A stretch of 64,000 nucleotides of DNA. Source: Balamuthia mandrillaris. Lineage: Eukaryota; Discosea; Longamoebia; Balamuthiidae. The stretch is taken from contig JAVKOQ010000016.1 in NCBI GenBank assembly GCA_031835245.1, forward strand, positions 186,001-250,000, in the 5' to 3' direction. Positions 24,350-34,640 of the stretch are shown here, in pieces. Every line of letters starts with the position of its first letter. Positions within the stretch are counted from its first letter, which is position 1. The position numbers were made by a program, and so were the translations under genes. The notes beneath the pieces are model-generated. The model had not been told where the DNA came from, ran no database searches, and saw only the letters and a program-made list of their open reading frames with translations.

Positions 24350-24719
24350 TTGTTTCATTTTTTTTTTAATTTTGTGCACCACCCCTCACCACCCCTCACC
24401 ACCTTGTGCATTGTTCTCTCTCTCCCACTTTTATTTTATTATTTACCCTGTGAAATCATGACGACGCGAATATACTTGTGTCGACAAAAATACAACCCAA
24501 CACATTTTTTTCGTTCCCATAATTTTCTCAGAGAAGAAACCCTCAACCAAAAAAAAACCGCCTTTCCGTCACGAATAAAATAAAAGGTAGCGCGAGAGAG
24601 AGAGCGTGAGGGTGAGAAGAGAGAAACAGTGTCACACAAACAAACAAAAAAAGGGGGGGAGAAACAGACACAAGAGACACACAAACAAACAAAGGAGGAA
24701 AAAAAAACACCCTTGGAAA
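24350..24719. promoter_or_regulatory. Intergenic region upstream of threonyl-tRNA synthetase
   Basis: 370 bases. It contains a CACCCCTCAC tandem triplet near 24378-24405, TCATGACGACGCG at 24456-24468 and the palindrome TGTCGACA at 24479-24486, then a GA-rich 5' leader. No coding sequence seen. Confidence 0.5.
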
Positions 24720-27453
24720 ATGGAAGTCATCAGCAAAGAAAAGGTGGAGGAGGGACAAACGCCCCAGCAGCAGGAGAACAAGAAAGCGGCCGCCAAGAAA
24801 AAGAAGCAGGAGGCCGCTGCCGCTGCCAACGTGCCGTTGCCCGAGTTTGTCCCTCACAGGATCAGGCTCTTTGAAGAGCTCAAGGAGAAACAGCTGCAAG
24901 AGAGCAGTACGTATTTGCATGCTCTTGTCTCCACCTCTCTTGTGAGGGAGAACTAACAAGGGGCTGAACACGCAGTCGCGAAGGACGTGAAAATCAAGAT
25001 CTTGCTTCCCGATGGAAGGGAGATGGAGGGCGTTGCTGGTGTGACCACGCCTCTGAACATCGCTGAGAGCATCAGCAGGAACCTGCGTGATAACACTGTG
25101 GTTGCCAAGGTTTGTTCATTGATGTTGATTTCACTCTCCTCTTCTTCCTCCTCGTCATTTATTCATTCTCTCGGAATGAATGTGCACACCTTGCTTTTTG
25201 CTGACTTGTCTGACGTGCTTGGCGTTGTCACAAAACACTTAAAAAATTTCAAAAAAAAAACAGGTGAATGGAGAGCTTTGGGATGCCGTTCGTCCTTTGG
25301 AAGGAGACTGCTCCATGGAGCTGTTGACGTTTGACTCGGAGGAGGGCAGGAAGGTGTTTTGGCACTCGAGCGCCCACATCCTGGGTCAGGCCCTGGAAAG
25401 AAAGTATGGCTGCTTGCTTTGCACGGGTCCTCCCCTAGCTGAAGGAGGCTTCTTCTACGAGGCCAGAATGCCTCAACCCGACTTGAGGTGCGTGCCTTCC
25501 CTTGCCTCCTTTTTCCATCTTCTGTTCTTGATATCTTAACCTTATGAAACACCATGACGTACAGCATTTCTTCCGAAGACTTCCCTGCCATCCAAAAGAT
25601 CGTGGACACCATTATCAAAGAAAAGCAACCCTTTGAGCGCCTTAGCGTACCCAAAGACGTTGCTCTCGAAATGTTCCAGTACAACCCCTACAAGGCCAGG
25701 ATCCTTGCCAGCAAAGTCCCCGAAGGTGGTCACTGCACTGTTTATCGTTGCGGCACACTGGTTGATCCCTGCCGTGGACCTCATGTTCCCTCCACTGCCT
25801 TTGTGAAGGCTCTCAAAGTCACGATGGCCTCCAGTTCTTACTGGCAGGGCAAGGCAGAGAACGATGTGCTGCAAAGAGTCTTTGGCATTTCTTTCCGAAG
25901 CCAGAAGGAGCTGAAGGAGCATCTGGAGTTGTTGGAGAAGGCTAAGCAACGCGACCACAGGAACGTCGGCAAGGCGCAAGAGCTCTTCTTCTTCCACCCG
26001 CTTAGCCCTGGCTCTTGCTTCTTCCTTCCTCACGGCGCTCGCATCTACAACAAGCTGCTCAGCTTCCTTCGCGCTGAGTACAGGAACAGAGGTTTTGATG
26101 AGGTCATCACGCCCAATATGTACAACAGCAAATTGTGGGAGGTCTCTGGCCACTGGCAAAACTACAAGGACAACATGTTCACGTTTGAAGTGGAGCAACA
26201 GCCTTTCGCCCTGAAGCCCATGAACTGTCCTGGCCACTGTCTCATGTTCAAGCATCGCACGCGCTCTCATCGCGAGCTGCCCATTCGATTTGCTGACTTT
26301 GGAGTGTTGCATCGTAATGAACTGAGCGGCACTCTTACTGGCCTCACGAGAGTCAGGCGTTTCCAACAGGATGATGCTCACATTTTCTGTGCTCCTGACC
26401 AGGTTTCATTCAACTCTTCATTTCTTCTCTCTCGCTCTCGCTCTTCTCCCTCCTCCTTCCTCTCGTCCATCTATTTATCATAACATTTCTGCATGTGATT
26501 TGTAGATTGAAAAAGAGATCAATTCTTGCCTAGAGTTCATGCAACACGTTTACGGCATCTTTGGTTTTGAGTTTGATCTCGAATTGTCCACGCGACCTGA
26601 GAAGTATCTCGGTGAAGTTGAGCTGTGGAACAAGGCTGAGGAGGTTTGTTTTCTCCCTTCTCTTTCTTAGTTTCTTTTACCAACCCCCTTTTTTTCTAGC
26701 AATTGAAAGTGGTGTTGGACAACTTCGGAAAGCCATGGAAGCTTAACCCAGGAGACGGCGCCTTCTACGGACCCAAGATCGACATCCACATCCGAGATGC
26801 TCTGAAGCGCAGCCATCAATGTGCCACCATCCAATTAGACTTCCAATTGCCCATTCGCTTTGAGTTAGACGTACAAATCTTCTCTTTCTCTATTCTTATT
26901 GTTAACGATTCTAATGACCACTGTGATGCACTATTAATAGTTCCAAGGCTCTTCTGAAGAATTGGTTCGTCCAGTCATGATTCACCGCGCTATCTTTGGC
27001 TCTGTGGAGAGGTTCATGGCCATCCTCATCGAACACACTGGTGGCAAATGGTTTGCTCTCTCTCTCTCTCTCTCTTCTTTCTTTCTTTTCTCTTCTCCTT
27101 CTCACAAAACAAACTCAAAACATGAAAACAGGCCGTTCTGGATCTCCCCGAGACAATTGATAGTGATCCCGATCGCCAAAGACCACCACGAGTACGCGGA
27201 GCAAGTCCGCCAACGCCTCCACGACGCCGGCTACTATGCCGAAGTGGAGCTCAGCGGAAAGAGCCTGGAGAAGAAAGTGCGGGAGGCGCAGCTCGCCCAG
27301 TTCAACTTCATCCTGGTGGTGGGCGCGGAGGAGGTCGCCTCCCAGAGCGTTAACGTCAGAACGAGGGACAGCGAGAAGAAGGAGCGCGGTAAGCCGGTCC
27401 CCTTGAACGAGTTCCTGCAGCAATTGGAGGACTTGGTCAAGAGGCATCAGTAA
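24720..27453 (+). CDS. TARS1: Threonyl-tRNA synthetase, cytosolic type
   Basis: Charges tRNA-Thr. The ATG at 24720 starts a Lys/Gln/Ala-rich eukaryotic extension. Then come the TGS domain ([29 protein letters not shown]) and the second additional (editing) domain with [14 protein letters not shown] and [11 protein letters not shown]. The class II core has motif 2 ([20 protein letters not shown] followed by DDAHIF), [16 protein letters not shown] with a zinc-binding Cys, and the end of motif 3 ([15 protein letters not shown]). The anticodon-binding domain has [17 protein letters not shown] and ends in LEDLVKRHQ. Introns interrupt at 24908, 25111, 25487, 26402, 26644, 26870 and 27049, approximately. 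A two-step first intron near 24908-24975 places the TGS domain in frame. No organellar presequence is evident. Complete. Confidence 0.95.
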
Positions 27454-27575
27454 ACTGTGATTTGTTGGCCTCGCCGCTCTTTTTAAATGGTTCAATAGAC
27501 ACACTCTCCTTTCTCTTTTCTTTTCTTTCTTCTCTGTTGTGTTGATGATGCTGAGTAGAAGAGAGAGATATGACA

Positions 27576-27577
<2 letters not shown>

Positions 27578-27614
<37 letters not shown>
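27578..27614 (+). repeat. (GA)n between convergent genes
   Basis: GA dinucleotide run in the 231-base gap between the stop codons of the threonyl-tRNA synthetase and the U1A/U2B'' gene. Confidence 0.9.
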
Positions 27615-27618
<4 letters not shown>

Positions 27619-27684
27619 TAAACGTGACCCAAGCATCTATCAGAAAGAACACAACAACAAACACAAAAACCTCAATAACAATGA

Positions 27685-28684
27685 CTAGTTCCCTTTTGCA
27701 AAGGAGATGACCATGGGGTGCTGTGGCGTGATCTTGAAGTACTGCAAAGCCTCCTTGGCGATGGCGCTCTCCATCTCGTTGCCAAACTCCACAAAGGCCA
27801 TGCCCTTACCACCAGGCACCATTCGCACTTCCTGGAAGCCAGGATACTGTCGGAAGAGCATGGATAACATCAGCTCGTTGGCTTGCTCTGGCAAGTTCTC
27901 CACGAAGAGTTTCTTGTGGGGCGGCTGCTGTTTGGGTTGCGGCAGATGAGGAGTGGAAGAAGTGGAGGAGGGAGCAGAAGCTGAAGAAGCAGCTGTGGTA
28001 GTCTTCTTGGTGTCTTTCTCGTCTTCTTCTTCGCCGGTGGCGACCTTCTTCTTTTTCTTTTTGGGTTGTTTGGGCTTCTTGTCTTGAGGAGGGCGGGGCC
28101 GCTTCTCTCGTGGCTCCCATGTGCCCTTGATCTTGGCCACCAGGTCGGACCTTGTTTTCGCGTATTGCACTTTCTGTGTGTGTGTGTGAGAAGCGAGATT
28201 AGAAAGGGAAAGAAAGGAGAGGAGGAGGCGACCAGCAAAGAGAGGAAGAGTGAAGAGCCAAGAGAGAAAAAGCAGATTGATGAGAAGAAGAAGACGAGTA
28301 CGAACCATAGGTTTGTCGTAGAACATAAACTCGTTTAGGTTGCGCAAGGCGTTGGTAGCGGCGGAAAGTTCACGAAAGATGACAAAAGCCTGTCCCCTCA
28401 TCTTGAGCGTCTTCTTGGCCAGCACATCCAAAACTGTTCCATACTGTGAAAACAAAGTATAGAGCGACCGCCTCAATTCTTGAAATGGTTTAGATGAAAA
28501 CAAAATCCCTCAAATCAAAAAAAGTAGAACAATAAAACATACCTTCTTTTTTCACCCTTTCGTTGAGGTTGTTGACGTAGAGTGTCTCATTGGGAGGGAT
28601 GGTCTCCGAATCTTGTTCGTTTGTGGCGGTGGCGCTGCTGCTCGGTCCATTCCTTTCCTCAACCACGCTTTCTGTGGCCATCAT
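27685..28684 (-). CDS. SNRPB2: U1A/U2B'' snRNP protein (two RRMs)
   Basis: RNA-binding protein of the U1 or U2 snRNP. Three exons from an ATG pair at 28684. RRM1 shows NETLYVNNLNERVKKE, then SLYTLFSQYGTVLDVLAKKT and the RNP1-like MRGQAFVIFRELSAATNAL, followed by KPMKVQYAKTRSDLVAKIKG, which is diagnostic of the U1A/U2B''/SNF family. A linker of about 110 residues, rich in Lys, Pro and Ser, follows. RRM2 is HKKLFVENLPEQANELMLSM, GGKGMAFVEFGNEMESAI and ends in MVISFAKGN. Human members have 225-282 residues and a similar plan. Like Drosophila SNF, a single gene may serve both snRNPs; the sequence cannot decide between U1A and U2B''. Confidence 0.93.
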
Positions 28685-29242
28685 TTTCTAATGTTCGTTT
28701 TTTCTCCCCTCGCTCACACACACGCACTCCAAAATCTTATTATTATGAGTTTCACACAAAAGACGAATCAATCACCGCAAGTGAGCGCGCACGATTCGCT
28801 AAGAGGGAGTTGGCGGATTGGTTGGTCGGTTTGTCCCCGTTCTTCTTCCTCCTTCTTCCCCACGCAGACAAAAGCTCTTCTTTTTCTTTTTGACACATCA
28901 TCAACCTCAATTTTCTCCATGACGACTCGATTGACCTTTAATACTCAGGACGACCCAAATCCAGTTTCTGTACTCAATGACGACACGATCGCCGAGTTTT
29001 TTTCATGTCGACACAGATTATATATCCTAGGGCACATTTTTTCCGCTCGTGGACAGACCTACAGGACGACACGGAGCAACACGGAACCAAAGCGAACATG
29101 AAAGACCGGTGTGCTTCCTGAGAACACCCGGAAGTGACCCCGAACAAACAAACAAACAACCACCATCGCTGCCACCACCTACCTACCTACAACAGCTGCT
29201 GATCTAGGGGAAAAACAAAAACAAAAACAAAAACAAACAAAG
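28685..29242. promoter_or_regulatory. Divergent intergenic region, U1A/U2B'' and DUF374 gene 1
   Basis: 558 bases holding a cluster of the window's recurrent boxes: CATGACGACTCG (28918-28929), TGACGACACGA (28978-28988), TGTCGACA (29006-29013) and AGGACGACACGG (about 29063). The row just after the TGTCGACA box is AT-rich (ATTATATATCC). No coding sequence seen. Confidence 0.55.
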
Positions 29243-29657
29243 ATGAAAGAACAGTATCGTGTGGATAATGTTCCGCTGTGCCTTCGGCCGGTCTTCCTGC
29301 TCGCCAGCTACTTTCTCGGCAACTCCTTCTGGCTCTACAGCTTCCTCTGCTGCGCCACCCTGCGCGTGCGCACCCACAACCTTCCCCCTGGGCAGAGCCT
29401 CTACTCCTTCCTCTACTCCCGCAACCACATCATCGCCATCTGGCACCAATTCCTCCCGGTGTACCTCTCCCTCCATTCGCGAGCGCGGCAGCTGCCCCAT
29501 TTCACGTTGCTGAACCACCCCGTTTGGTACATGAAGCCCATTCACGTCTTTCTGGAGAGGTTGGGCATGAGGCTGGTCCTGGGTTCCACTGGACATGGCG
29601 GCAGGGACGCCTCCATGCAGGTCATCCTGGCCTTGCGGAGTGGCCACTCTACCTTGG

Positions 29658-29701
<44 letters not shown>

Positions 29702-30137
29702 GCTCTTCTCTCTCCTGTTCTCATTATCGTTTATGTCAAAAACACAGATAACGCCAGACGGGCCAAAGGGTCCTTCCATGCAGATGAAGGCCGGGGCATT
29801 GCACATGTCCGTGCAGTCAGGAGTGCCCATCATTCCAGTGTTCTACAGGGTCTCGCGCAAGTGGATTCATGCCAGCTCTTGGGATAAGAAGATGTGGCCT
29901 CTGCCTTTTGCCGAGGTGGATGTCTACTGCGGTAAACCCGTTGTGGCGGATAAAGACAACATGGAGCGGGTGAAGGACTATGTGACAGCCTGCATGAGCA
30001 GCCCCGAAGCATGTCTGACGCTACAACCTCCTTCACCTTCTTCCTCTACTGCGTCATCTTCAACTTCTCAGAACTCAACCACAACGATGGCTGACGCTTC
30101 AACAACAAACCCAACGGTGCTAACGGCCAAGCTATGA
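29243..30137 (+). CDS. DUF374 lysophospholipid acyltransferase-like protein, copy 1
   Basis: First of three tandem paralogues. Two exons join as HSTL-ITPDGPKGP across an intron (about 29657-29747) that contains a CT repeat. The N-terminal 50 residues hold a membrane segment (PVFLLASYFLGNSFWLYSFL). The core follows DUF374 (PF04028/COG2121): AIWHQFLPVYL, LVLGSTGHGGRDASMQVI, ITPDGPKGPSMQMKAGALHM, SGVPIIPVFYRVSRKW, SWDKKMWPLPFAEVDVYCG. DUF374 proteins belong to the LPLAT-like acyltransferase fold and are mostly bacterial. The C-terminal 45 residues are Ser/Thr-rich and end in TAKL, a possible peroxisomal PTS1. The acyl substrate is unknown. Confidence 0.85.
29665..29699 (+). repeat. (CT)n in DUF374 copy 1 intron
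   Basis: CT dinucleotide run at the 5' side of the single intron; copy 2 has a matching CT run at the same place, so the repeat probably predates their duplication. Confidence 0.9.
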
Positions 30138-30797
30138 ATATTTATTACTTGGTGTTCATCTTATTCACCAAACAGTTTCTTTGGCTTGGCTGAGCATCGT
30201 CCTTTTCTTCAGACTTGATGCACACACCCATTCTCTCTCTCTCTCTCTCTCCTCTTTCTCTCTCTCTCTCTCTCTGCATTGTTTTGTTTATAAAGGGTGC
30301 AGGAAGGCGACAAAGCGCACTTCCCACGAGCAAGCACAAATTATGCCGTCCAGACACGGGTTAGGTGTTGGTTCACAAACCACGCTAGAATCCTACAAGA
30401 GTGCAAGCGGGTAGGAGGGGTTTGCAAAGAGCTCCTTGGGGTTGCTTGATCTCCCCAAGTTTGCTCCCGACGGTAAGTATGAGTTTGTTGTTGCTTCTTT
30501 TGCTTTTTTATAGTTGGGGATCGATGGTTGCACAGGGATGGGACAGGACTATTCCTTGCTCTTTCTTTGAAGTGGACGAAAAAGTTTGGCCACCTGACCT
30601 ATTAGACCCTCCCTCGTCGCCTCTCTTCTCCTCTCTCCTGTCCTTCTATAGCTCGCCTCCTAATAACGGCCATCATCATCAAGCAAAGTGTGTGCCTAAT
30701 ACTGCGTGAGGTGACCCTAATACTGAACGCTTCAGCAGAGAAGAGACGACGAGCCGGGATTGTTGGTAACGCGGGTTGGGGTTGAGAAGACAGAGAA
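30138..30797. other. Intergenic gap between DUF374 copies 1 and 2
   Basis: 660 bases. It holds two CT runs near 30235-30280, a moderately GC-rich middle and no reading frame with recognisable protein. Presumably it contains the 3' end of copy 1 and the promoter of copy 2. Confidence 0.5.
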
Positions 30798-31237
30798 ATG
30801 AAAGCAGAGTATCGGGTGGACAATGTGCCGTTGTGCTGGCGGCCTTTGTACCTCCTCCTGAGCTACTTTCTGGGCAACTCCTTGTGGCTCTACTGCTTCC
30901 TGTGCTCCTTCACTCTGCGCACAAGAACGCACAACCTCCCCGCTGGGCAGAGCGACCTGTACTCCTTTCTCTACTCTCGAAACTACATCCTAGCCGCTTG
31001 GCACCAGTTTCTTCCCGTCTTTAGCACCCTTCATGCAGGAGCGAGAGGGCGTCATCCTCCCTTTACTGCCCTGAACCATCCGGCTTGGTACATGAAACCC
31101 ATTCATGTGTTTTTGCAAAGGATGGGCTTTCGGTTGGCGTTGGGATCCACCGGGCACGGAGGAAGGGAAGCCTCCATGCAAGTCATCAGTGCTTTGCAAA
31201 GTGGTCATTCTACCATGGTTTGAGCTCTTCTTCTCCT

Positions 31238-31279
<42 letters not shown>

Positions 31280-31715
31280 TATTATTTGCCCTCCGTTTTT
31301 AGGGAGTATAAAGCTTACTTACTGGGGCTTCAAGATACCTCCAGATGGACCTAAAGGCCCTGCCCAGCAGATGAACGTCGGGGCATTGCACATGTCCATG
31401 CAGTCGGGCGTGCCCATCGTTCCAGTGTTCTACAAGGTATCTCGCAAGTGGATTCATGCCAGCTCTTGGGATAAGAAGATGTGGCCGCTGCCTTTTGCCG
31501 AGGTGGACGTCTACTGCGGCAGACCCGTTGTGGTGGATAAAGACAACATGGAGAGAGTGAAGGCCTATGTGACAGCCTGCATGAGCAGCTCCGAGGCTTG
31601 TCTGACTTTGCAACCCCCCTCATCTTCTGTTTCATCATCGTCATCTTCTTCTTCTCCCTCGTTTTCTTCTGAAAATAAGCCAACAACGGGCAATAATAAT
31701 ACAGCAAAGTTATGA
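30798..31715 (+). CDS. DUF374 lysophospholipid acyltransferase-like protein, copy 2
   Basis: Second tandem paralogue, very close to copy 1 across the whole core (MKAEYRVDNVPLCWRPLYLL at the start, then LALGSTGHGGREASMQVI, PPDGPKGPAQQMNVGALHM, SWDKKMWPLPFAEVDVYCGR). Its intron (about 31218-31341) lies at the same codon as in copy 1 and also carries a CT repeat. The intron's acceptor follows GGCTTCAAG. The Ser-rich tail differs in sequence from copy 1 but again ends NTAKL. One replacement in the active-region motif: IPPDGP instead of ITPDGP. Membrane-associated at the N-terminus. Confidence 0.84.
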
Positions 31716-31950
31716 GCCTGCTTGCATTGCAGCACACTGTGTAACATTGGACGCCCTGTGTATTCTTCCTTCTTCTCGAGGCAACGTGCGTGGTCCCTCC
31801 CAGCCTGGCTCTTCCATCCAACTATTAGGTTGATGCGTCGCTTCCCGCAACAAACGTTATAAGAAAAAGTTGAACTCCTCGCGACAAAGAAAGCGTTTGA
31901 CCTTCCCGACGCACGCAAAAGCGGTCCGAACAAGCGAAAACAAGCGGAAG

Positions 31951-32893
31951 ATGAAACGGAAAGAATACCGCGTGGATAACATCCCTTTCTACTTGCGGCC
32001 GCTGTACCTCCTCCTCAGCTACTTCCTCGGTAACTCCATGTGGCTCCTCTGTGTGGTCTGTAACTTCACCCTGCGAACAAGAACGCACAACCTTCCTCCC
32101 GGCTACACTGATCTCTACCACTATCTCAACACGCGGCCGTTCATCATGGCCTCCTGGCACCGCTTCGTTCCTGTGCTGACCGTACTAAACGTAGGCGCAC
32201 GGCAGCGCCTTCCACGTTTGACCGCCATGGGCCATCCGGCTTGGTACATGAAGCCCGTGCATGTGCTAGTGGAGAAGGTCGGCTTTAATCTGGTGATGGG
32301 ATCTACTGGACATGGCGGCAGGGACGCCTCCTTGCACGTCATCCAGGCCTTGCGAAACGGCCATTCTACCTTGGTTTGAATCTACCTCCTCTTCGTACTC
32401 TTATGTTTCAAGAACGGCTTTATCTGTGAGCTCATTCGCTGTTTCCGCTTTATCAACAACAAAGATAATGACAGATGGGCCAAAGGGTCCCGCCCAGCAG
32501 ATGAAACCTGGTGCTGTGCACATGTCTGTTCAGTCAGGGGTTCCCATCCTTCCCTTGTGCTGCCGCGTCTCTGGCAACAAGTGGGTGGATAGCAAGTCAT
32601 GGGACAGGAAGGTGTACCCTCTGCCCTTTGCCAAGGTGGAGATTTTCTGCGGCAAGCCCGTTGTGGCGGACCCTGGCAACGCGGAGCGGGTCAGAGACTA
32701 TGTGACGGCCTGCATGAACAGCCCTGAAGCTTGTTTGACTTTAGAACCCCCTTTGCCTTCTTCTTCTTCTTGTTCTTCTTGTTCTTCTTCTTCTTCTTCT
32801 TCTTCTTCTTCTTCTTCTTCTTCAGCTGCCACACAAGCGGAAACAACAGCAACATCAAACAATGAGCTAAGTTTGGCAACTGCAAAGCTATAA
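31951..32893 (+). CDS. DUF374 lysophospholipid acyltransferase-like protein, copy 3 (diverged)
   Basis: Third tandem paralogue, the most diverged. It starts MKRKEYRVDNIPFYLRPLYL. The core blocks remain (ASWHRFVPVLTVL, LVMGSTGHGGRDASLHVI, SGVPILPLCCRVSGNKWVDS, SWDRKVYPLPFAKVEIFCGK), but ITPDGPKGP has become IMTDGPKGP, losing the first Pro. The intron sits at the same codon (about 32374-32463) yet lacks the CT run. The tail contains a (TTC)n-encoded poly-Ser tract and ends in ATAKL. The loss of Pro and the changed VFY to LCC hint at a different substrate; this is inference. Confidence 0.83.
32757..32822 (+). repeat. (TTC)n coding repeat, poly-Ser tail
   Basis: TTC/TTG triplet run read in the TCT frame as about 20 Ser with a few Cys, just before the C-terminal end of DUF374 copy 3. 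Confidence 0.9.
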
Positions 32894-33253
32894 ATGTGAT
32901 CGAACGAGGCACACACGCACACAAAAAAAGTTATATTGTTGGTGTTCATGCATAATCCAATGGAATCTTTGTTACGTCTCCAGCAGGCACACACAAGCTC
33001 CTCTCCAGTAGGCATACACTGACCTTCTCCGCGCTTGCTCATCCTGTCCGAAGCTCGTCCCGTCGTTAAGCAGCCTTGGTTGGTTAACGCCCTATAGGAG
33101 CGACCAACCAAAAATCAAACAACATTCATGTCGACACTCTATAATCACGTCGTCGTGAAAGTTTACGGCAAAAAGTTTGAATAAAAGCCAGAGAGAGAGA
33201 GAGAAGAAGAGCGCAGCCTGTGCGTGTTTCTGTTCTCCACCACACGCACCGCC
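32894..33253. promoter_or_regulatory. Intergenic region upstream of the 7TM-kinase gene
   Basis: 360 bases with TGTCGACA at 33129-33136 and CACGTCGTCGTGA near 33147, about 110-125 bases before the start codon. No coding sequence seen. Confidence 0.5.
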
Positions 33254-34378
33254 ATGGGGTCTGTTGTCCACGAAACAGAGACTGAGGCTGGGAGCAGCTG
33301 CGAGTGGTGCTGCGAGTTCAGGACCTACTCTGTCCACCTCCACGGCCTCAACACGGAGCTGCCGCTCTACGACACCCTCTTGACCGTCCTGCAGGCGCTC
33401 TCCCTGTTTGTCCTCCTCTTCCTCCTCAACAGCAAGTACTCCCAGCTGCTCACCATCGTGCAGCGCAGGAACAACTTGGCCTACAAGCTCAACTCCTTTC
33501 ACTCCTCCACCAAGTCGGCGCGCGCAGGCTCTTCTACTGCCTCTTCACGCTCTGCCTCCATGGCCATCTTCTCTGTGGCTGGAGGAAGAGGAGGAGGAGG
33601 AGGAGGAGGCGAAGAGGAGGAGGTGGAGGGCGAAGATGTCGAGTCTCAACAACGCGTGCCGCTTTTGCTCAAACAAAAGGAAAGAGTGGAGCAGGACAAG
33701 AGGAAGGAGAGAGGGGACGACGGAGGAGAAAGTGGCAAGGAGGAAGCTCCTCGGAGGGCAGGCGTGACGGCCAGGCTGTTCTCCTTTCTGAAGAAGAGCA
33801 AGCAGGAGAAGAACGGTGCGGAGCAGCCTCAAAACTGGGTGCTGCCGGTTTATTACAAGCTGGCCCTTGCCCAATGCATCTGGTTCACCGTCATGGCGTT
33901 TGCCTACCTTCCAAGCAGCTCCAAAAGCTTGCTCATTCGGTATGCATTTCTTTTTCTTTTTATTTTTGTGCACGTCTGTTTCGTTCTTTCTTGTTTGTTC
34001 GTTTGTGCGCGTCTTTTCGCTTTCTCTGTTTTTCTAGAAGTTGCTATATTGTCGCTATAGCCACTTTGCTCAAAAACTATATTCTTTTTCTTTTTTTTGG
34101 GATGATGAACCAAAAAAAAAACCAGGTACATTGCTTCTGTTGTGTTCAGCATTTCGGCCTTCTTTGACAACTTTCTTGTCATTTTGCTCTGCCATGATCG
34201 CTTATCTCTTTCAGCAAAGAGTAATCTCTCTCCTCTCATCTTCAATGCTGCATAATGTTAATCCTGCTATTCCTCTTCAACAGTCAAATCATTCCTCTTG
34301 TCTCTATTCTTCTCAATTTTGTACTTAATATACGCGGTATACTCTCATTCTCTTTTTGATGCCACAAACCTTTACCAT

Positions 34379-34418
<40 letters not shown>

Positions 34419-34599
34419 ATTCAATGTAAAAAAGATATTCGTTCCAAAGGAAAAAGACTGCCCATGGTGCGGCGTTCACTTCCCAAATTCTTACATTAGC
34501 ATTCCCTACTCTATATCTTCTTTCTTCTACATTCTCTTTGCGGTTTGCGCCAAGAATGGCTGGCCTCTTTTTTGTATCAACGGTAAACATTCTCTCTCC

Positions 34600-34640
<41 letters not shown>

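Noticed and set aside
29278-29751. Pro/His/Arg-rich frames overlapping DUF374 copy 1
   Set aside because: GC-rich third-position shadows of the true frame, which carries the recognisable DUF374 motifs.
30401-30709. Possible gene between DUF374 copies 1 and 2
   Set aside because: About 100 residues of hydrophobic low-information sequence with no domain and no splice partners; more likely promoter/UTR.
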